Shown: positions 26,487-35,314, counted from the first letter of the stretch. The stretch is 64,000 bases of DNA from Propionibacteriaceae bacterium (GCA_031262485.1 JAISHO010000008.1:25302-89301), one strand, 5' to 3'. Notes: generated from the letters alone by a model not told the origin. Program-made: numbers and translations.

Positions 26487-26571
26487 CGGAGGATACGAGA
26501 TTCGAACTCGTGAGGGCGTGAACCCAACCCGCTTTCCAAGCGAGCGCCATAGGCCTCTAGGCGAATCCTCC
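26487..26571 (-). tRNA. tRNA-Ser(GGA)
   Basis: Complete cloverleaf on the minus strand: acceptor GGAGGAT (26565-26571) pairs with ATCCTCC (26488-26494), discriminator G, anticodon loop CTTGGAAAG with GGA at 26537-26535, long variable arm as expected for serine, and T-arm with GTTCGAATC. CCA is not encoded. In many actinobacteria it neighbours the SRP RNA gene, as here. Confidence 0.93.
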
Positions 26572-26645
26572 GTAGGCGATGGTACAGGGAGCACAACAGG
26601 TCCGGCAAACGCTCACCCGCCACTTCCTGATGCGCAGCGACCCTC

Positions 26646-26671
26646 TCGGGGGCCCGGGGGCGCAGCCCCCG
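26646..26671 (+). repeat. GC-rich palindromic repeat, copy 3 (core only)
   Basis: Core GGGGGCGCAGCCCCC with flanking CGGGGGCCC, between tRNA-Ser and the SRP RNA. Same design as the other copies but a different loop. Confidence 0.6.
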
Positions 26672-26803
26672 AAACCACCACCCTGGGTGGTTCCGTCTCA
26701 GCGGGACTCCGGGCACCGAAGGAGTCACCTCGCGTGGTGACCGACAACTCTCTCAGGGGCTCCGGGGAAAAGCTGTACGTCTCCATCAGGAGCACCGACG
26801 GCC

Positions 26804-26832
26804 CCTCGGGGCTCCGGGGGCTAGGCCCCCGG
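26804..26832 (+). repeat. GC-rich palindromic repeat, copy 4
   Basis: GGGGCTCCGGGGGCTAGGCC begins this copy; the hairpin CCGGGGGCTAGGCCCCCGG spans 26814-26832. The inverse of this unit (GGGGCTCCGGGGGTTGG start) recurs at 55048-55074 beside tRNA-Met. Confidence 0.65.
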
Positions 26833-26893
26833 ACGGACAACGCTTTCGACTCACTAGGTCGATCCCTGGTCGACACAGATCCGGGATCGAAAG

Positions 26894-26980
26894 CGCCCTC
26901 CGCGCACCCGGTAGAGCACTCTGACCCTTGCTGCATTCCTGCCCTGGGGGAGTTGGGAGTGGTGCCGCCGCGCGGAGGAC
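26894..26980 (-). ncRNA. ffs: signal recognition particle RNA (small bacterial type)
   Basis: On the minus strand, CCTCCGCGC (26978-26970) pairs with GCGCGGAGG (26906-26898), closing a hairpin whose apical part reads CCAGGGCAGGAATGCAGCAA, matching the conserved SRP helix 8 tetraloop and asymmetric loop pattern (CCGGAAGGAAGCAGCC in E. coli). Length of about 87 bases fits 4.5S-like RNA. Ends are approximate. Confidence 0.85.
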
Positions 26981-27178
26981 GGGTGTCATCCTACCGGGTT
27001 GAGGCGCCGAGTGTCACCCGGAGTCAAGGAGTCGTCGGCGGGGGGCTCGGTCGAGAAGATGACGCACCGCGCGCGGGAGTCGTGGGGTGTCGCGCCTTCG
27101 CCGTCGTACGATGAGGGGCAACCCGGGGACGCTCCCGCACCTGGGGGCAGGTTCGTTGGATGACGCGGAGGAGGCATT

Positions 27179-29230
27179 GTGGTTGACCCGATGAGTGGGA
27201 AGTCGACGTTGTCTCACGCGACGGTGGGTGATTATGTCGCCGAGTTGGAGCGTTGGGGCTTGGTCGTGGGGGCGGAGAATCTCGCGAAGATCGTCTCTCA
27301 GCGGGTCCGTTTCCTCACCTATGATTCGCGCGAGGTGGTGCCGGGGTCGGTGTTCATTTGCAAGGGGGCGAAGTTCAATCCGCAGTTTCTCGCCGACGCG
27401 GTGGCGCGGGGGGCGGTCGCGGCGGTGGGGGAGTCGACGCATCGTCCGGCCGAGTTTCCGTTGCTGCCGGATCTGCCGGGGACGAAACCGTCGCGGATCC
27501 TCGGGATCTCAGCGGACGATCCGGTGCCGGCCGGTCCGCTCAAGCGCGTCCCGAATCCCGCGGGAGCGACCGTCGCCTCGGATGTGACGGAGGGTCCCAG
27601 GGAGCGCGACGACGTGGGATCGGATGGGGTGGTCTCCCGCGGCGATCCCGATGCGATCGATTTGCGGACGGAGGAGGAGATCGCGGCGAGCGAGGCGGCC
27701 CGTCGGCGTCATCTGGCGTGGATCGAGGTCTCCGATGTCCGTCAGGCGATGGCGCGGTTGGGGGCGCTGTTCTACCGCCGGCCGTGGGACGAGGTGAAGC
27801 TCATCGGCATCACGGGGACGAAGGGGAAGTCGACGACGGCGTATTTCGTCAAGTCGGTGCTCGACGCGTGGCGGGCGTCGTCGGGGGAGGGCGAGACGGG
27901 GTTGCTCTCAAGTATCCGCACCTATGACGGTGTCGTCGACGAGGAGTCCCATCTGACGACCCCGGAGACGTTGGAGTTGTTCCGACATCTGCGCCGGGCG
28001 GCTGACGCCGGTCTGGGCTATGTGACGATGGAGGTGTCGAGCCAAGGGCTGAAGTACGACCGGTTGCTCGGCGTCCAACTGGACGCGGCGGCCTTCCTCA
28101 ACCTGGGCGAGGACCATATCAGCCCGATCGAGCACCCGGACTACGAGGACTATGTCACCTCGAAGCTGAAGATTTTCCATCAGTGCGATCTGGCTTGCGT
28201 CAATCTTGAGACCGCCGAGTTGTCCCGGGTGCTCACCGCGGCCAAGGTGTCGCCGGAACTCATCACTTTCATGACGGAGACGGGCGACGGTTCGCTCACG
28301 GCGGCGCAGAGCGGGCGGGCGGCAGCCGAGGCCGCGGCTTCGGCGACGACGACGGCCGAGGCGATCACGGACTCAACCCGTGAAACTGCGATGACGCCCA
28401 CCGTGACGCCCGATCCCGCTGAATCGGCTCCCGAGGTCGTCGATCTGACGGCGCCCGAGGCAGTGGACGCGACGATTCCGAATTTGGCGGTGGCGCCGGT
28501 CGTCGAGGCGGATCTCGTCGCCACCGACATCGTGGCGACGGCGTCGGGGGTGTCGTTCATGGTGACGAGTTCCCAGCGGGGAGCAGGCTCGACTAGCGCG
28601 ATGCGTCCTTCGCCGTTCCGGATCGGGGTGCCGGGGCGTTTCAACGTCTCCAACGCTTTGGCGGCGATCGCTTTGTGCCGGCGCATGGGGGTCTCGGAGG
28701 CATGTCTGCGTTCCGGCTTGGCCAAGGCTCGGGTGCCGGGGCGGATGGAGGTGTATCAGGCGCCCAACGGCGCCCATGTCATCGTCGACTATGCCCACAA
28801 CATCATGAGTTTTGACGCTTTGTTCGACACGGTCGATCCGACGGTCGCGGCCAGTGGTGGGAAGATCGCCATCGTCTTCGGGTGCCCGGGCGACAAGGCG
28901 TTGGGCCGGCGGGCCGAGTTGGGCACGATCGCCGGGCGGCGGGCCGACCGGGTCTATCTGACGGAGGAGGATCCGGGCAGCGAGGACGTTCTGGCGATCA
29001 GCCAGGAGGTCGCCGGCTACGTCGAGGAGGGTCGTCGGGCGACGACCCTTGAGATCATCCCCGACCGGGCTGCGGCCATCCATCGGGCGTTGGCCGACGC
29101 CGGGCGAGCGGATGTCGTGCTCATCACCGGCAAGGGCCGTGAGACGCGGCAGAAGCGGGGCGACGCCTACGTCGCCACCCCATCTGATGTCGAAATCGTC
29201 GAGGCGTTCGGGGCGACCACGCCCGCCTGA
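27179..29230 (+). CDS. murE: UDP-MurNAc-tripeptide synthetase, probably Lys/Orn-type MurE
   Basis: Adds the third residue to UDP-MurNAc-L-Ala-D-Glu. P-loop GTKGKST is at residues 213-219; TTPETLELFR, MEVSSQGL, GEDHISPIEHPDYEDY and VIVDYAHN follow in the family order. EDPG at 597-600 replaces the DNPR motif that binds meso-diaminopimelate, and YAHNIMSFDALF with CPGDKALGRR resembles L-Lys enzymes, so Lys or Orn is the likely substrate. At 683 residues it is about 190 longer than usual because of two low-complexity insertions (roughly residues 95-165 and 365-455). GGAGGAGG precedes GTG 27179. It stands outside a dcw cluster. Confidence 0.85.
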   Translation: MVDPMSGKSTLSHATVGDYVAELERWGLVVGAENLAKIVSQRVRFLTYDSREVVPGSVFICKGAKFNPQFLADAVARGAVAAVGESTHRPAEFPLLPDLPGTKPSRILGISADDPVPAGPLKRVPNPAGATVASDVTEGPRERDDVGSDGVVSRGDPDAIDLRTEEEIAASEAARRRHLAWIEVSDVRQAMARLGALFYRRPWDEVKLIGITGTKGKSTTAYFVKSVLDAWRASSGEGETGLLSSIRTYDGVVDEESHLTTPETLELFRHLRRAADAGLGYVTMEVSSQGLKYDRLLGVQLDAAAFLNLGEDHISPIEHPDYEDYVTSKLKIFHQCDLACVNLETAELSRVLTAAKVSPELITFMTETGDGSLTAAQSGRAAAEAAASATTTAEAITDSTRETAMTPTVTPDPAESAPEVVDLTAPEAVDATIPNLAVAPVVEADLVATDIVATASGVSFMVTSSQRGAGSTSAMRPSPFRIGVPGRFNVSNALAAIALCRRMGVSEACLRSGLAKARVPGRMEVYQAPNGAHVIVDYAHNIMSFDALFDTVDPTVAASGGKIAIVFGCPGDKALGRRAELGTIAGRRADRVYLTEEDPGSEDVLAISQEVAGYVEEGRRATTLEIIPDRAAAIHRALADAGRADVVLITGKGRETRQKRGDAYVATPSDVEIVEAFGATTPA

Positions 29231-29308
29231 GCCGCGCGGGACGATTCAGGTGGGACACCGGGAGAACCCTCGTTCTCATCCACCTCGGATGTGCGGCAGA
29301 CTAAGCCC

Positions 29309-30640
29309 ATGTCGATGAGTCCCACACCGCATGACGACCCCGCCGAGTCGTCGACGGGCTCCATGCCGGGTGGCCTAGCCGCCCTCCTCGCCATCGCCGC
29401 CCTCTTGGTGGCCGCGCAGGCGATGGATCCGATCCGCACGATCGTCGCCTCGACGTTCATGGCGCTCAATCTCGTCATCGTCGTCTGGCCGATCCAAAAG
29501 GCCTTGTCGCGCGTGATCCCTCGGATTCTGGCATCGATCGTCGCGGGGATCGCGGCGATCGCCATCCTCATCGCGTTGGTCCTCTCCCTGGGGTGGACGA
29601 TCGCCCAGCTCGTCTCCGAGCTGACGAGCACCCGGGCCCAGACTTATCTCTCGAAGTTCCAGTCGATGGTCGAGGAGGTCGTCGATTTCGCCCAACGTCA
29701 CAATGTCGATGTCGACACGGTGATGACGGAGGCGGTGACGCAGATCCAGCAGAACCTCTCGACGCTCACGTCGTATCTCGCCGGATTGTTGTCGAACATC
29801 ACGTCGGCCATCGGTGTCATGACGATGATCGTCCTCATCCTCATCTTCATGATCATCGACTCGGCCGATTTCTCCGACCGCATGACCCGCCTCAGCCAAC
29901 GTCACAATTTCACTTTGGCTTGGGCGTTGACTTCGTTCGCCCATGGCACCCGGCGCTACTGGGTCGTCGCGACCGTCTTCGGCCTCATCGTCGCGCTCTG
30001 CAACTGGGTCCTCCTCCTCATCCTCGGCGTGCCCTTGGCGGTCGTGTGGGCGATGTGGAGCTTCGTGACGAACTACATCCCCAATATTGGTTTCGTGCTC
30101 GGCATCGTGCCGCCGGCCATCATGGCGCTCGTGGCGAACTCGCCGGTGACGGCGCTGTGGGTCATCATCGGCTACTGCGTCTTCAACGTGCTGATCCAAA
30201 CGGTCATTCAGCCGCGCTTCACCGGCGGCGCCGTCGGCATCACGACGACGGTGGCCGTCCTCAGTCTCTTCTTGTGGGCCTACGTCCTCGGCCCGCTCGG
30301 CACGATCCTCGCCATCCCGGCCACCCTCTTGCTCAAGACCCTTTTCATCGACATCGATCCGAAACTGCGGTGGGTCAACGCTTTCATCGCGTCGAATCCG
30401 ACGACGTCCGACGAGGATCCGATGAAACTGTCGGCCATCCTCGAGCGGGCCAAGGCGATGCGCAAGGCGACGAAGCGGCGCCGTCGCCATGGTGGCGGCG
30501 ACGCCACGCCGACGTCTCCGATCACCCCGTACGCTCCAGCGGACGACGAGATGCCGACCTCAGCGGCTCCAGTCGGTCAACCCCGCTCGGTCGTGACACC
30601 CACCTGGCCAGACGACCCGCTCGATTCCGGCGGCCGCTAG
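29309..30640 (+). CDS. AI-2E family transporter (PF01594)
   Basis: A 443-residue membrane protein with about seven hydrophobic segments: two or three at the N-terminus (GGLAALLAIAALLVAAQAM, IVASTFMALNLVIVVWPI), an amphipathic middle (residues 110-160) and a C-terminal set containing WSFVTNYIPNIGFVLGIVPP, the family signature. Members export small molecules or ions such as AI-2 or Na+; substrate cannot be predicted. The charged C-terminus (RKATKRRRRHGG) is cytoplasmic. Its last 81 bp overlap the convergent deaminase gene. ATG 29309 is chosen as the first in-frame ATG after a poor ribosome site; ATG 29315 is possible. Confidence 0.82.
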   Translation: MSMSPTPHDDPAESSTGSMPGGLAALLAIAALLVAAQAMDPIRTIVASTFMALNLVIVVWPIQKALSRVIPRILASIVAGIAAIAILIALVLSLGWTIAQLVSELTSTRAQTYLSKFQSMVEEVVDFAQRHNVDVDTVMTEAVTQIQQNLSTLTSYLAGLLSNITSAIGVMTMIVLILIFMIIDSADFSDRMTRLSQRHNFTLAWALTSFAHGTRRYWVVATVFGLIVALCNWVLLLILGVPLAVVWAMWSFVTNYIPNIGFVLGIVPPAIMALVANSPVTALWVIIGYCVFNVLIQTVIQPRFTGGAVGITTTVAVLSLFLWAYVLGPLGTILAIPATLLLKTLFIDIDPKLRWVNAFIASNPTTSDEDPMKLSAILERAKAMRKATKRRRRHGGGDATPTSPITPYAPADDEMPTSAAPVGQPRSVVTPTWPDDPLDSGGR

Positions 30641-31075
30641 GGCTTTGCGGCAGCCCGGGCAGGGCGGGTCGGTGATGAAGGCGGTCGCGCCCTTGGTGTC
30701 GCGGGTGGCGAAGAGGAGCGCGTTGATCTCGGCGTGGATGGCGATGCAGAAACCTGGGGTGCCCGGCCGGTCGTAGTCGCCCAGTTCGGGGACGACGTCG
30801 TAGCCGAGCAATCCGCGCGGGCAGGCCCCCTCGAGGCAATCCGGCTCCCCGGAAGCGGCGCCGTTGTAGCCGGTCGCGATGATGCGGCGGTCGAGGGTGA
30901 GGACGACGCCGACGCGGCGCCGGCGGCACTTGGCCCGGGCGGCGACGGCCTGGGCGATGCCGAGGAAGTAATCGTCCCAACTCGGCACCGGCCATTGATC
31001 GGCATCGGACAGCGCGTGGGGACCAGCCTCGTCGTGCGTCGCGGGGGAAGAGGTCGTAGGGGGAAGGCTCGTCAT
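30560..31075 (-). CDS. deoxycytidylate deaminase family protein
   Basis: Zinc-dependent cytidine/deoxycytidylate deaminase of 171 residues. The active site is HAEINALLFA (zinc His, catalytic Glu) and DPPCPGCRKAL (two zinc Cys). The N-terminal RRRVGVVLTLDRRIIATGYNGAASG and CLEGACPRG match dCMP deaminase/ComEB-like proteins. It likely makes dUMP from dCMP, but the exact base is unproven. The ATG is followed by a Thr/Ser/Pro-rich leader of about 25 residues. The last 27 codons overlap the convergent transporter gene. Confidence 0.85.
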   Translation of the reverse strand: MTSLPPTTSSPATHDEAGPHALSDADQWPVPSWDDYFLGIAQAVAARAKCRRRRVGVVLTLDRRIIATGYNGAASGEPDCLEGACPRGLLGYDVVPELGDYDRPGTPGFCIAIHAEINALLFATRDTKGATAFITDPPCPGCRKALAAAGIERVVWPGGCHDRAGLTDWSR

Positions 31076-31209
31076 GAATGAATGATGGCACAGCGTCCCT
31101 AGGCGAGAAAGGGCGTGCGGTGGACGGGGCGATGGTCGAGGACGAACAGGCGAGTTTGAGAGGGAGAACAGGGAGGTAAGCGTTTCGACGAGCGCTGGAA
31201 CGGGTGCAC

Positions 31210-31215
31210 TACTCT
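31210..31215 (+). promoter_or_regulatory. -10 element TACTCT of a probable leaderless DUF5318 promoter
   Basis: TACTCT ends 7 bases before ATG 31223, with GGAAACC in the gap and no Shine-Dalgarno at proper distance. Confidence 0.5.
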
Positions 31216-31222
31216 GGAAACC

Positions 31223-31642
31223 ATGTGGTCCAAGCGCTCAAGCGTCGATTACGGCTTGCAACGCCGTCGCTCTCTTGAGCGATTGCGCGGCCGGGTGCGC
31301 TCGCTGACCGTCGCCGACGTGTGCGACGCCGACCCCATGCTCATCCGCGCCGCCGTCAACCACGGGGAACGCGCACAGACGCGCTGCCCGGTCAGTGATT
31401 GCGGACGCCTCGTCAACCTCCACTATGTTTTCGGCGATCAACTCGGCCAATACTCTGGCCGCATCAAATCTCCTGGGGAACTCGAGGAGATGGAGAATGA
31501 ATTCGGCGAATTCAGAGTCTGCGTCGTCGAAGTCTGCGTCGAATGCGGATGGAACCATATGATCGAGTCATACGTTCTCGGCGATGGCGTCACGCGCCGC
31601 CCCCCTCGCCGCCAGCAGACGATGGAGGACTTCTATGGCTGA
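31223..31642 (+). CDS. DUF5318 family protein
   Basis: A 139-residue actinobacterial protein of unknown function. The N-terminus (SVDYGLQRRRSLERLRGR) and two Cys pairs (CPVSDCG and CVECGWNH) look like a zinc ribbon, together with LVNLHYVFGDQLGQYSGRI. The family usually lies before cell-envelope membrane glycosyltransferases, as here: the next gene starts inside its last codons (8-bp overlap). Confidence 0.82.
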   Translation: MWSKRSSVDYGLQRRRSLERLRGRVRSLTVADVCDADPMLIRAAVNHGERAQTRCPVSDCGRLVNLHYVFGDQLGQYSGRIKSPGELEEMENEFGEFRVCVVEVCVECGWNHMIESYVLGDGVTRRPPRRQQTMEDFYG

Positions 31643-33188
31643 CGCGTCACCCGCGTCCGAATCCGCCGTCGCCGCCGACGGCCCATCCCCCTCCCGGCAC
31701 GCCGCCGATCCGGTCGAACGGCGCCCCGGCGTGGTCGGCTGGTTGAGCGGTGTCTGGGAGGATCTCCGCGTCCCCCTCGAACGCCCGGCCGCCCCGTGGC
31801 GTCCCTATTTCGATCTCTCCCGGCGCATCGGAGGCGGTCTCGGGCGTCATTCGGTGCCTCGGGCCGCGCTCCACCCGGCGCCCTGGATCATCGTGTTCGC
31901 CGTCATCGCCTGGATCATCCTCATGATGCGCCAGTTGCCTTGCCGCCAATCCAGCCCCGACGACGCCGTCGACTCCTACGGGGCGCTCTGCTACTCCGAC
32001 ATCCCCCTGCTTTACAACTCGCGCGGCATCTCCCAAGGCCAGGCGTTCTACACCGACGTGCCCTGGGAATATCCCGTGCTGTCGGGCTTCTTCGCCAACG
32101 TCGCCCGTTGGATCACCGACCACCTCGGCTTCCGGGCGGCCCCCGGATTGAGCGCCGAGACGTTGCTGGCGAACACGCACGTCTACTTCGCTGTCACCGC
32201 CGTCATGCTCTTCATCTGTTTCCTCGTCGTCGTCATCGCGCAGATCGCCCTCGTGCGGCGCGACAGCTGGATGCCGATCGCCGTGGCCGCCTCGCCGGCC
32301 ATCATGACCGCTGGGCTCATCAACTGGGATCTCTTCGTCGTCGCCCTCACGTCGCTCGGGCTGCTCGCCTGGGTCAAGCGCCACCCGGTGTGGGCCGGAG
32401 CCTTGCTCGGGTTGGCCGCGGCCGCCAAGTTCTACCCCCTCTTCGTCATCGGCGCCCTCTTCCTCTGGTGTTGGCGCGCCGGGCGGCTGCCCGAATGGGT
32501 GCGCGCCACGGTCGCGGCGCTCATCGCCTGGTTCGCCGTCAACCTCCCCCTCGCCATCATCGACTTCAGCGCGTGGAGCTACTTCTACACCTATAACGCT
32601 GATCGCGGCGCCGAATTCGGGTCGATCTGGTACGCCCTCCAACTCATGGGCTGGGGGCTGCCCGGGGTGAAGTGGTGGTCGCGCGCCGTCATCGTCGCCG
32701 GCCTGGCCGGATTAGCCTTCCTCGTCTGGAAGGCGCCGATCCGCCCCCGGCTCATCCAAGTCGTCTACCTCGCCGTCGCCGTCTTCGTCGTCGGCAATGT
32801 CGTCTACTCGCCACAATACGTCCTCTGGCTCGTCCCCCTCGTCACTCTGGCCCGGCCCATCCTGGCCGACCTCGCCGTCTTCACCGTCGGCGAACTCGTC
32901 TACTTCGTCGCCATCTGGGCCTATCTCGACGCCAAACTGACGCCGCCCGACGGTGGTCCCCCCTGGCTCTACATCGCCGCCGTCGTCGTACGGGTCGCCG
33001 CCACCTGCTGGATCATGAGCCGGGTCGTCCGCGACGTCTGGCATCCCGAGAAGGGCCCCTTCGCCGCCCGGGTCGTTCCCGCCGTCCCCGCCACGGAACC
33101 GTCAGAACCCGTGGCCTCCCGCTCGCGGCGCCGTCGCTCCCCATCCACCGACACAGTCGCCGCCGAGCCCGCCCACCGATCCGCCTAG
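31635..33188 (+). CDS. GT87-type (DUF2029) polyprenol-phosphate-dependent glycosyltransferase-like membrane protein
   Basis: A 517-residue polytopic membrane protein. After a disordered N-terminus come about ten membrane segments. The loop with FYTDVPWEYPVLSGFFANVA after the first helix has the acidic/aromatic pattern of GT-C enzymes, and KFYPLFVIGALFLWCWRAG plus VYSPQYVLWLVPLV match the DUF2029 family. Relatives are mannosyl- or arabinosyl-transferases that use decaprenyl-phosphate sugars in envelope glycan assembly. ATG 31635 overlaps the end of the DUF5318 gene; another mannosyltransferase-like gene follows after 2 bp. Confidence 0.75.
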   Translation: MADASPASESAVAADGPSPSRHAADPVERRPGVVGWLSGVWEDLRVPLERPAAPWRPYFDLSRRIGGGLGRHSVPRAALHPAPWIIVFAVIAWIILMMRQLPCRQSSPDDAVDSYGALCYSDIPLLYNSRGISQGQAFYTDVPWEYPVLSGFFANVARWITDHLGFRAAPGLSAETLLANTHVYFAVTAVMLFICFLVVVIAQIALVRRDSWMPIAVAASPAIMTAGLINWDLFVVALTSLGLLAWVKRHPVWAGALLGLAAAAKFYPLFVIGALFLWCWRAGRLPEWVRATVAALIAWFAVNLPLAIIDFSAWSYFYTYNADRGAEFGSIWYALQLMGWGLPGVKWWSRAVIVAGLAGLAFLVWKAPIRPRLIQVVYLAVAVFVVGNVVYSPQYVLWLVPLVTLARPILADLAVFTVGELVYFVAIWAYLDAKLTPPDGGPPWLYIAAVVVRVAATCWIMSRVVRDVWHPEKGPFAARVVPAVPATEPSEPVASRSRRRRSPSTDTVAAEPAHRSA

Positions 33189-33190
33189 CC

Positions 33191-34453
33191 ATGAGCCACG
33201 CTTCCTCTCTCCCCACTCGCCGAACCCCTCCCGGGCGGCCCTCCGCCGCGCTGCGCCTCATCCCCGCCCGCTGGGAACGCGTCGTCCTCGTCGAAGGATG
33301 GCTCATCAGCCGGATCATTCTCCTGACCGCCGCCCTCAGCGTCGCCCATAGCCAGCAAGTCCCCCTGGCCGACGTCTTCGCCCGGTGGGACGCCGGCCAC
33401 TTCCTCGGCATCGCCGCTCAGGGATATTTCGAGAAGACGGAGACGGCGTTCTTCCCAGGCCTCCCGCTTGTCATCGCCGCCTTCGGAGGGCTCGGAGTCG
33501 CCCCTGTCGCGGCCGGGGCGATCACCTCGACGATCGCCTCCGGATTCGCCGCCTGGGCCCTCTATCGCCTAGCCGGACGGGGTTCCGCCGGAGTCGTCGC
33601 CGCTTTGTTGTGGTGCTTCGCCCCCATGGCCGTCTTCACGGTCGTCCCCTATTCGGAGAGTCTGTTCTGCGCCTTCGCTTTCTGGGCTTTCGTCTCGATG
33701 CGCGAGGGCCGCTGGCGCCGGGCCGGGGGCCTCGCCGCAGCCGCTTGCCTCATGCGCGTCTCCGGCCTCTTCCTTCTCGGCGCCCTCGCCCTCGCCGCCC
33801 TCCTCGGCGAAGGGAGCGACGACGCCGCCCCCGCTGAAGCGAGCCGCTTCCCGAGCAAAGAGGAATGGCTCGCTCGCCTGCGCCGTCTCGCCTGGATCAT
33901 TCCCGGCGTCGCCGTCCTCACTGTCTACGCCGCCTACCTCAAAGCCGTTTACGGTTCGTGGACGACCTGGTTCCAAGCCCAATCCGAAGGCTGGTTCCGC
34001 GGCTTCCACTGGCCCTGGGAAGCCCTCACCCAAACCCTCTCCGCCGCCGGCATCAGCGGCCCCTCCACCCAAGGCGACAACGCCATTATCTTCGCTCTGG
34101 AACTGGTCGCGATCCTCATCGGCCTCATCGTCACGGTCGTCTGCCTCGTCCGCCGACGCTGGGTCGACGGCGCCTGGGTCGGCGTGCAAGTCATCGCCTT
34201 CTCCTTCCAAGTCTGGTTCATCTCCGTCGCCCGCGCCGTCCTCCTCTGGTTCCCCGTCTGGACCCTCATCGGGCTCGCCACCACCCGTCGCCCCCGTGCC
34301 CTCGCCGCCGGCGCCGTCGGCCCCGCCCACGGCGCGCTCAACCGTTCCGACCTCTGGATCCGCCGCGCTTGCCTCGCTCTCATTCTCATCGCTGAAACGA
34401 TCTTCATGGTGTGGTGGGCTAGGCGGTTTTTCTCGGGGGCGTGGGCTTCTTGA
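33191..34453 (+). CDS. PIG-V-like mannosyltransferase family membrane protein
   Basis: A 420-residue membrane protein. FARWDAGHFLGIAAQGY is the PIG-V/GPI mannosyltransferase II signature (WDxxHYxxIAxxGY), with the catalytic Asp in the first extracytoplasmic loop. CFAPMAVFTVVPYSESLF and CLMRVSGLFLLG are the next two conserved regions. In actinobacteria such proteins add mannose to lipids or proteins from polyprenyl-phosphomannose. ATG 33191 lies 2 bp after the upstream GT87-like gene, so the two form one unit with DUF5318. Confidence 0.78.
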   Translation: MSHASSLPTRRTPPGRPSAALRLIPARWERVVLVEGWLISRIILLTAALSVAHSQQVPLADVFARWDAGHFLGIAAQGYFEKTETAFFPGLPLVIAAFGGLGVAPVAAGAITSTIASGFAAWALYRLAGRGSAGVVAALLWCFAPMAVFTVVPYSESLFCAFAFWAFVSMREGRWRRAGGLAAAACLMRVSGLFLLGALALAALLGEGSDDAAPAEASRFPSKEEWLARLRRLAWIIPGVAVLTVYAAYLKAVYGSWTTWFQAQSEGWFRGFHWPWEALTQTLSAAGISGPSTQGDNAIIFALELVAILIGLIVTVVCLVRRRWVDGAWVGVQVIAFSFQVWFISVARAVLLWFPVWTLIGLATTRRPRALAAGAVGPAHGALNRSDLWIRRACLALILIAETIFMVWWARRFFSGAWAS

Positions 34454-34550
34454 GTTAGTGGCCCATCTCGTCTCCAACGCTGTCTTCGCTTTCGGCGCCG
34501 GGGCGGACACTCTCATCCCACTCACAGGCGGGAGTGGCAGAATGGGGAAA

Positions 34551-35273
34551 ATGCGTATCGTCGGAGTCTTGGCGCCGGGGCGTCCGCCGGTGGTGGACGT
34601 CGAGATCGGCCACGCTGAGAATCCGGACGACCTCCTAGCCGCCCGCGGCTTTCACTTCATCCGGCTCCTCGCCGCCACCGGGGAGCATCCGGCGATCACC
34701 GTCACCGCGCTCGTCAGCCGCACCGAGCCGCGCGGTAGACAGCGCCGGCGCCGCTTCTCCACCCCCTCGGTCGAGGTGCCGCCCGGAGTGACGCCACGGC
34801 GGCGTCAACGCGTCGCCTCTTACGCCATCGCGCTGTCGCCTCGCGGCCTGCTCGCCACCCAATACTCCGAGAAGATCGCCGCCAGTGTGCTCTGGGGCCT
34901 GCCCGGCGGGGGAGTTGACGAGGGCGAGACCGCCGCCGCCGCCGTGGTGAGGGAGATCTACGAAGAAACCGGCCAAGACGCCCGCCTCCAACGCGTCCTC
35001 GACCTCCAATCCGATCACTGGATCGGCTACTCGCCGGCTGGCGAACTCGAAGACTTCCACGCCCTGCGCCTCGTCTACGTCGCCGTCGTCGACCACCCGA
35101 GCGATCCGATCGTCCACGACCGCTCCGGCACCACCGCCGCCGCCGCCTGGATCGACCCAGTGCGTTGGCCCCAGATCACCTGGTCGGTCGGCTTCCGCGC
35201 CGCCCTCCACCAACACCTCGACGAAGCCCGCCGTGAGACCGGCGTCACCGTGCGCGCCGAACCCGACGCATAA
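34551..35273 (+). CDS. Nudix hydrolase
   Basis: The Nudix box is GGVDEGETAAAAVVREIYEE followed by TGQ, fitting Gx5Ex7REUxEExGU exactly. The remaining fold has SYAIALSPRGLLATQYSE and VLWGLPGGG. An N-terminal extension of about 85 residues before the domain is unusual and includes an RQRRRRF basic patch. The substrate cannot be read; ADP-ribose or a nucleotide diphosphate is possible. CAGAAT (34538-34543) lies 7 bases before ATG 34551, which suggests a leaderless start; ATG 34542 is the alternative. Confidence 0.85.
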   Translation: MRIVGVLAPGRPPVVDVEIGHAENPDDLLAARGFHFIRLLAATGEHPAITVTALVSRTEPRGRQRRRRFSTPSVEVPPGVTPRRRQRVASYAIALSPRGLLATQYSEKIAASVLWGLPGGGVDEGETAAAAVVREIYEETGQDARLQRVLDLQSDHWIGYSPAGELEDFHALRLVYVAVVDHPSDPIVHDRSGTTAAAAWIDPVRWPQITWSVGFRAALHQHLDEARRETGVTVRAEPDA

Positions 35274-35275
35274 CG

Positions 35276-35314
35276 ACGATGTGGCCCCCACCCGAAGGCG
35301 GAGGCCACATCGTG
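35276..35314. terminator. bidirectional terminator between convergent genes
   Basis: Arms CGATGTGGCC and GGCCACATCG form a stable hairpin just after the Nudix stop and 20 bp before the BaxI-like stop. Confidence 0.65.

Noticed and set aside
26250..26990. CRISPR array, suggested by repeated GC-rich units
   Set aside because: Repeats are unevenly spaced, few, and palindromic through their whole core; no cas gene is near.
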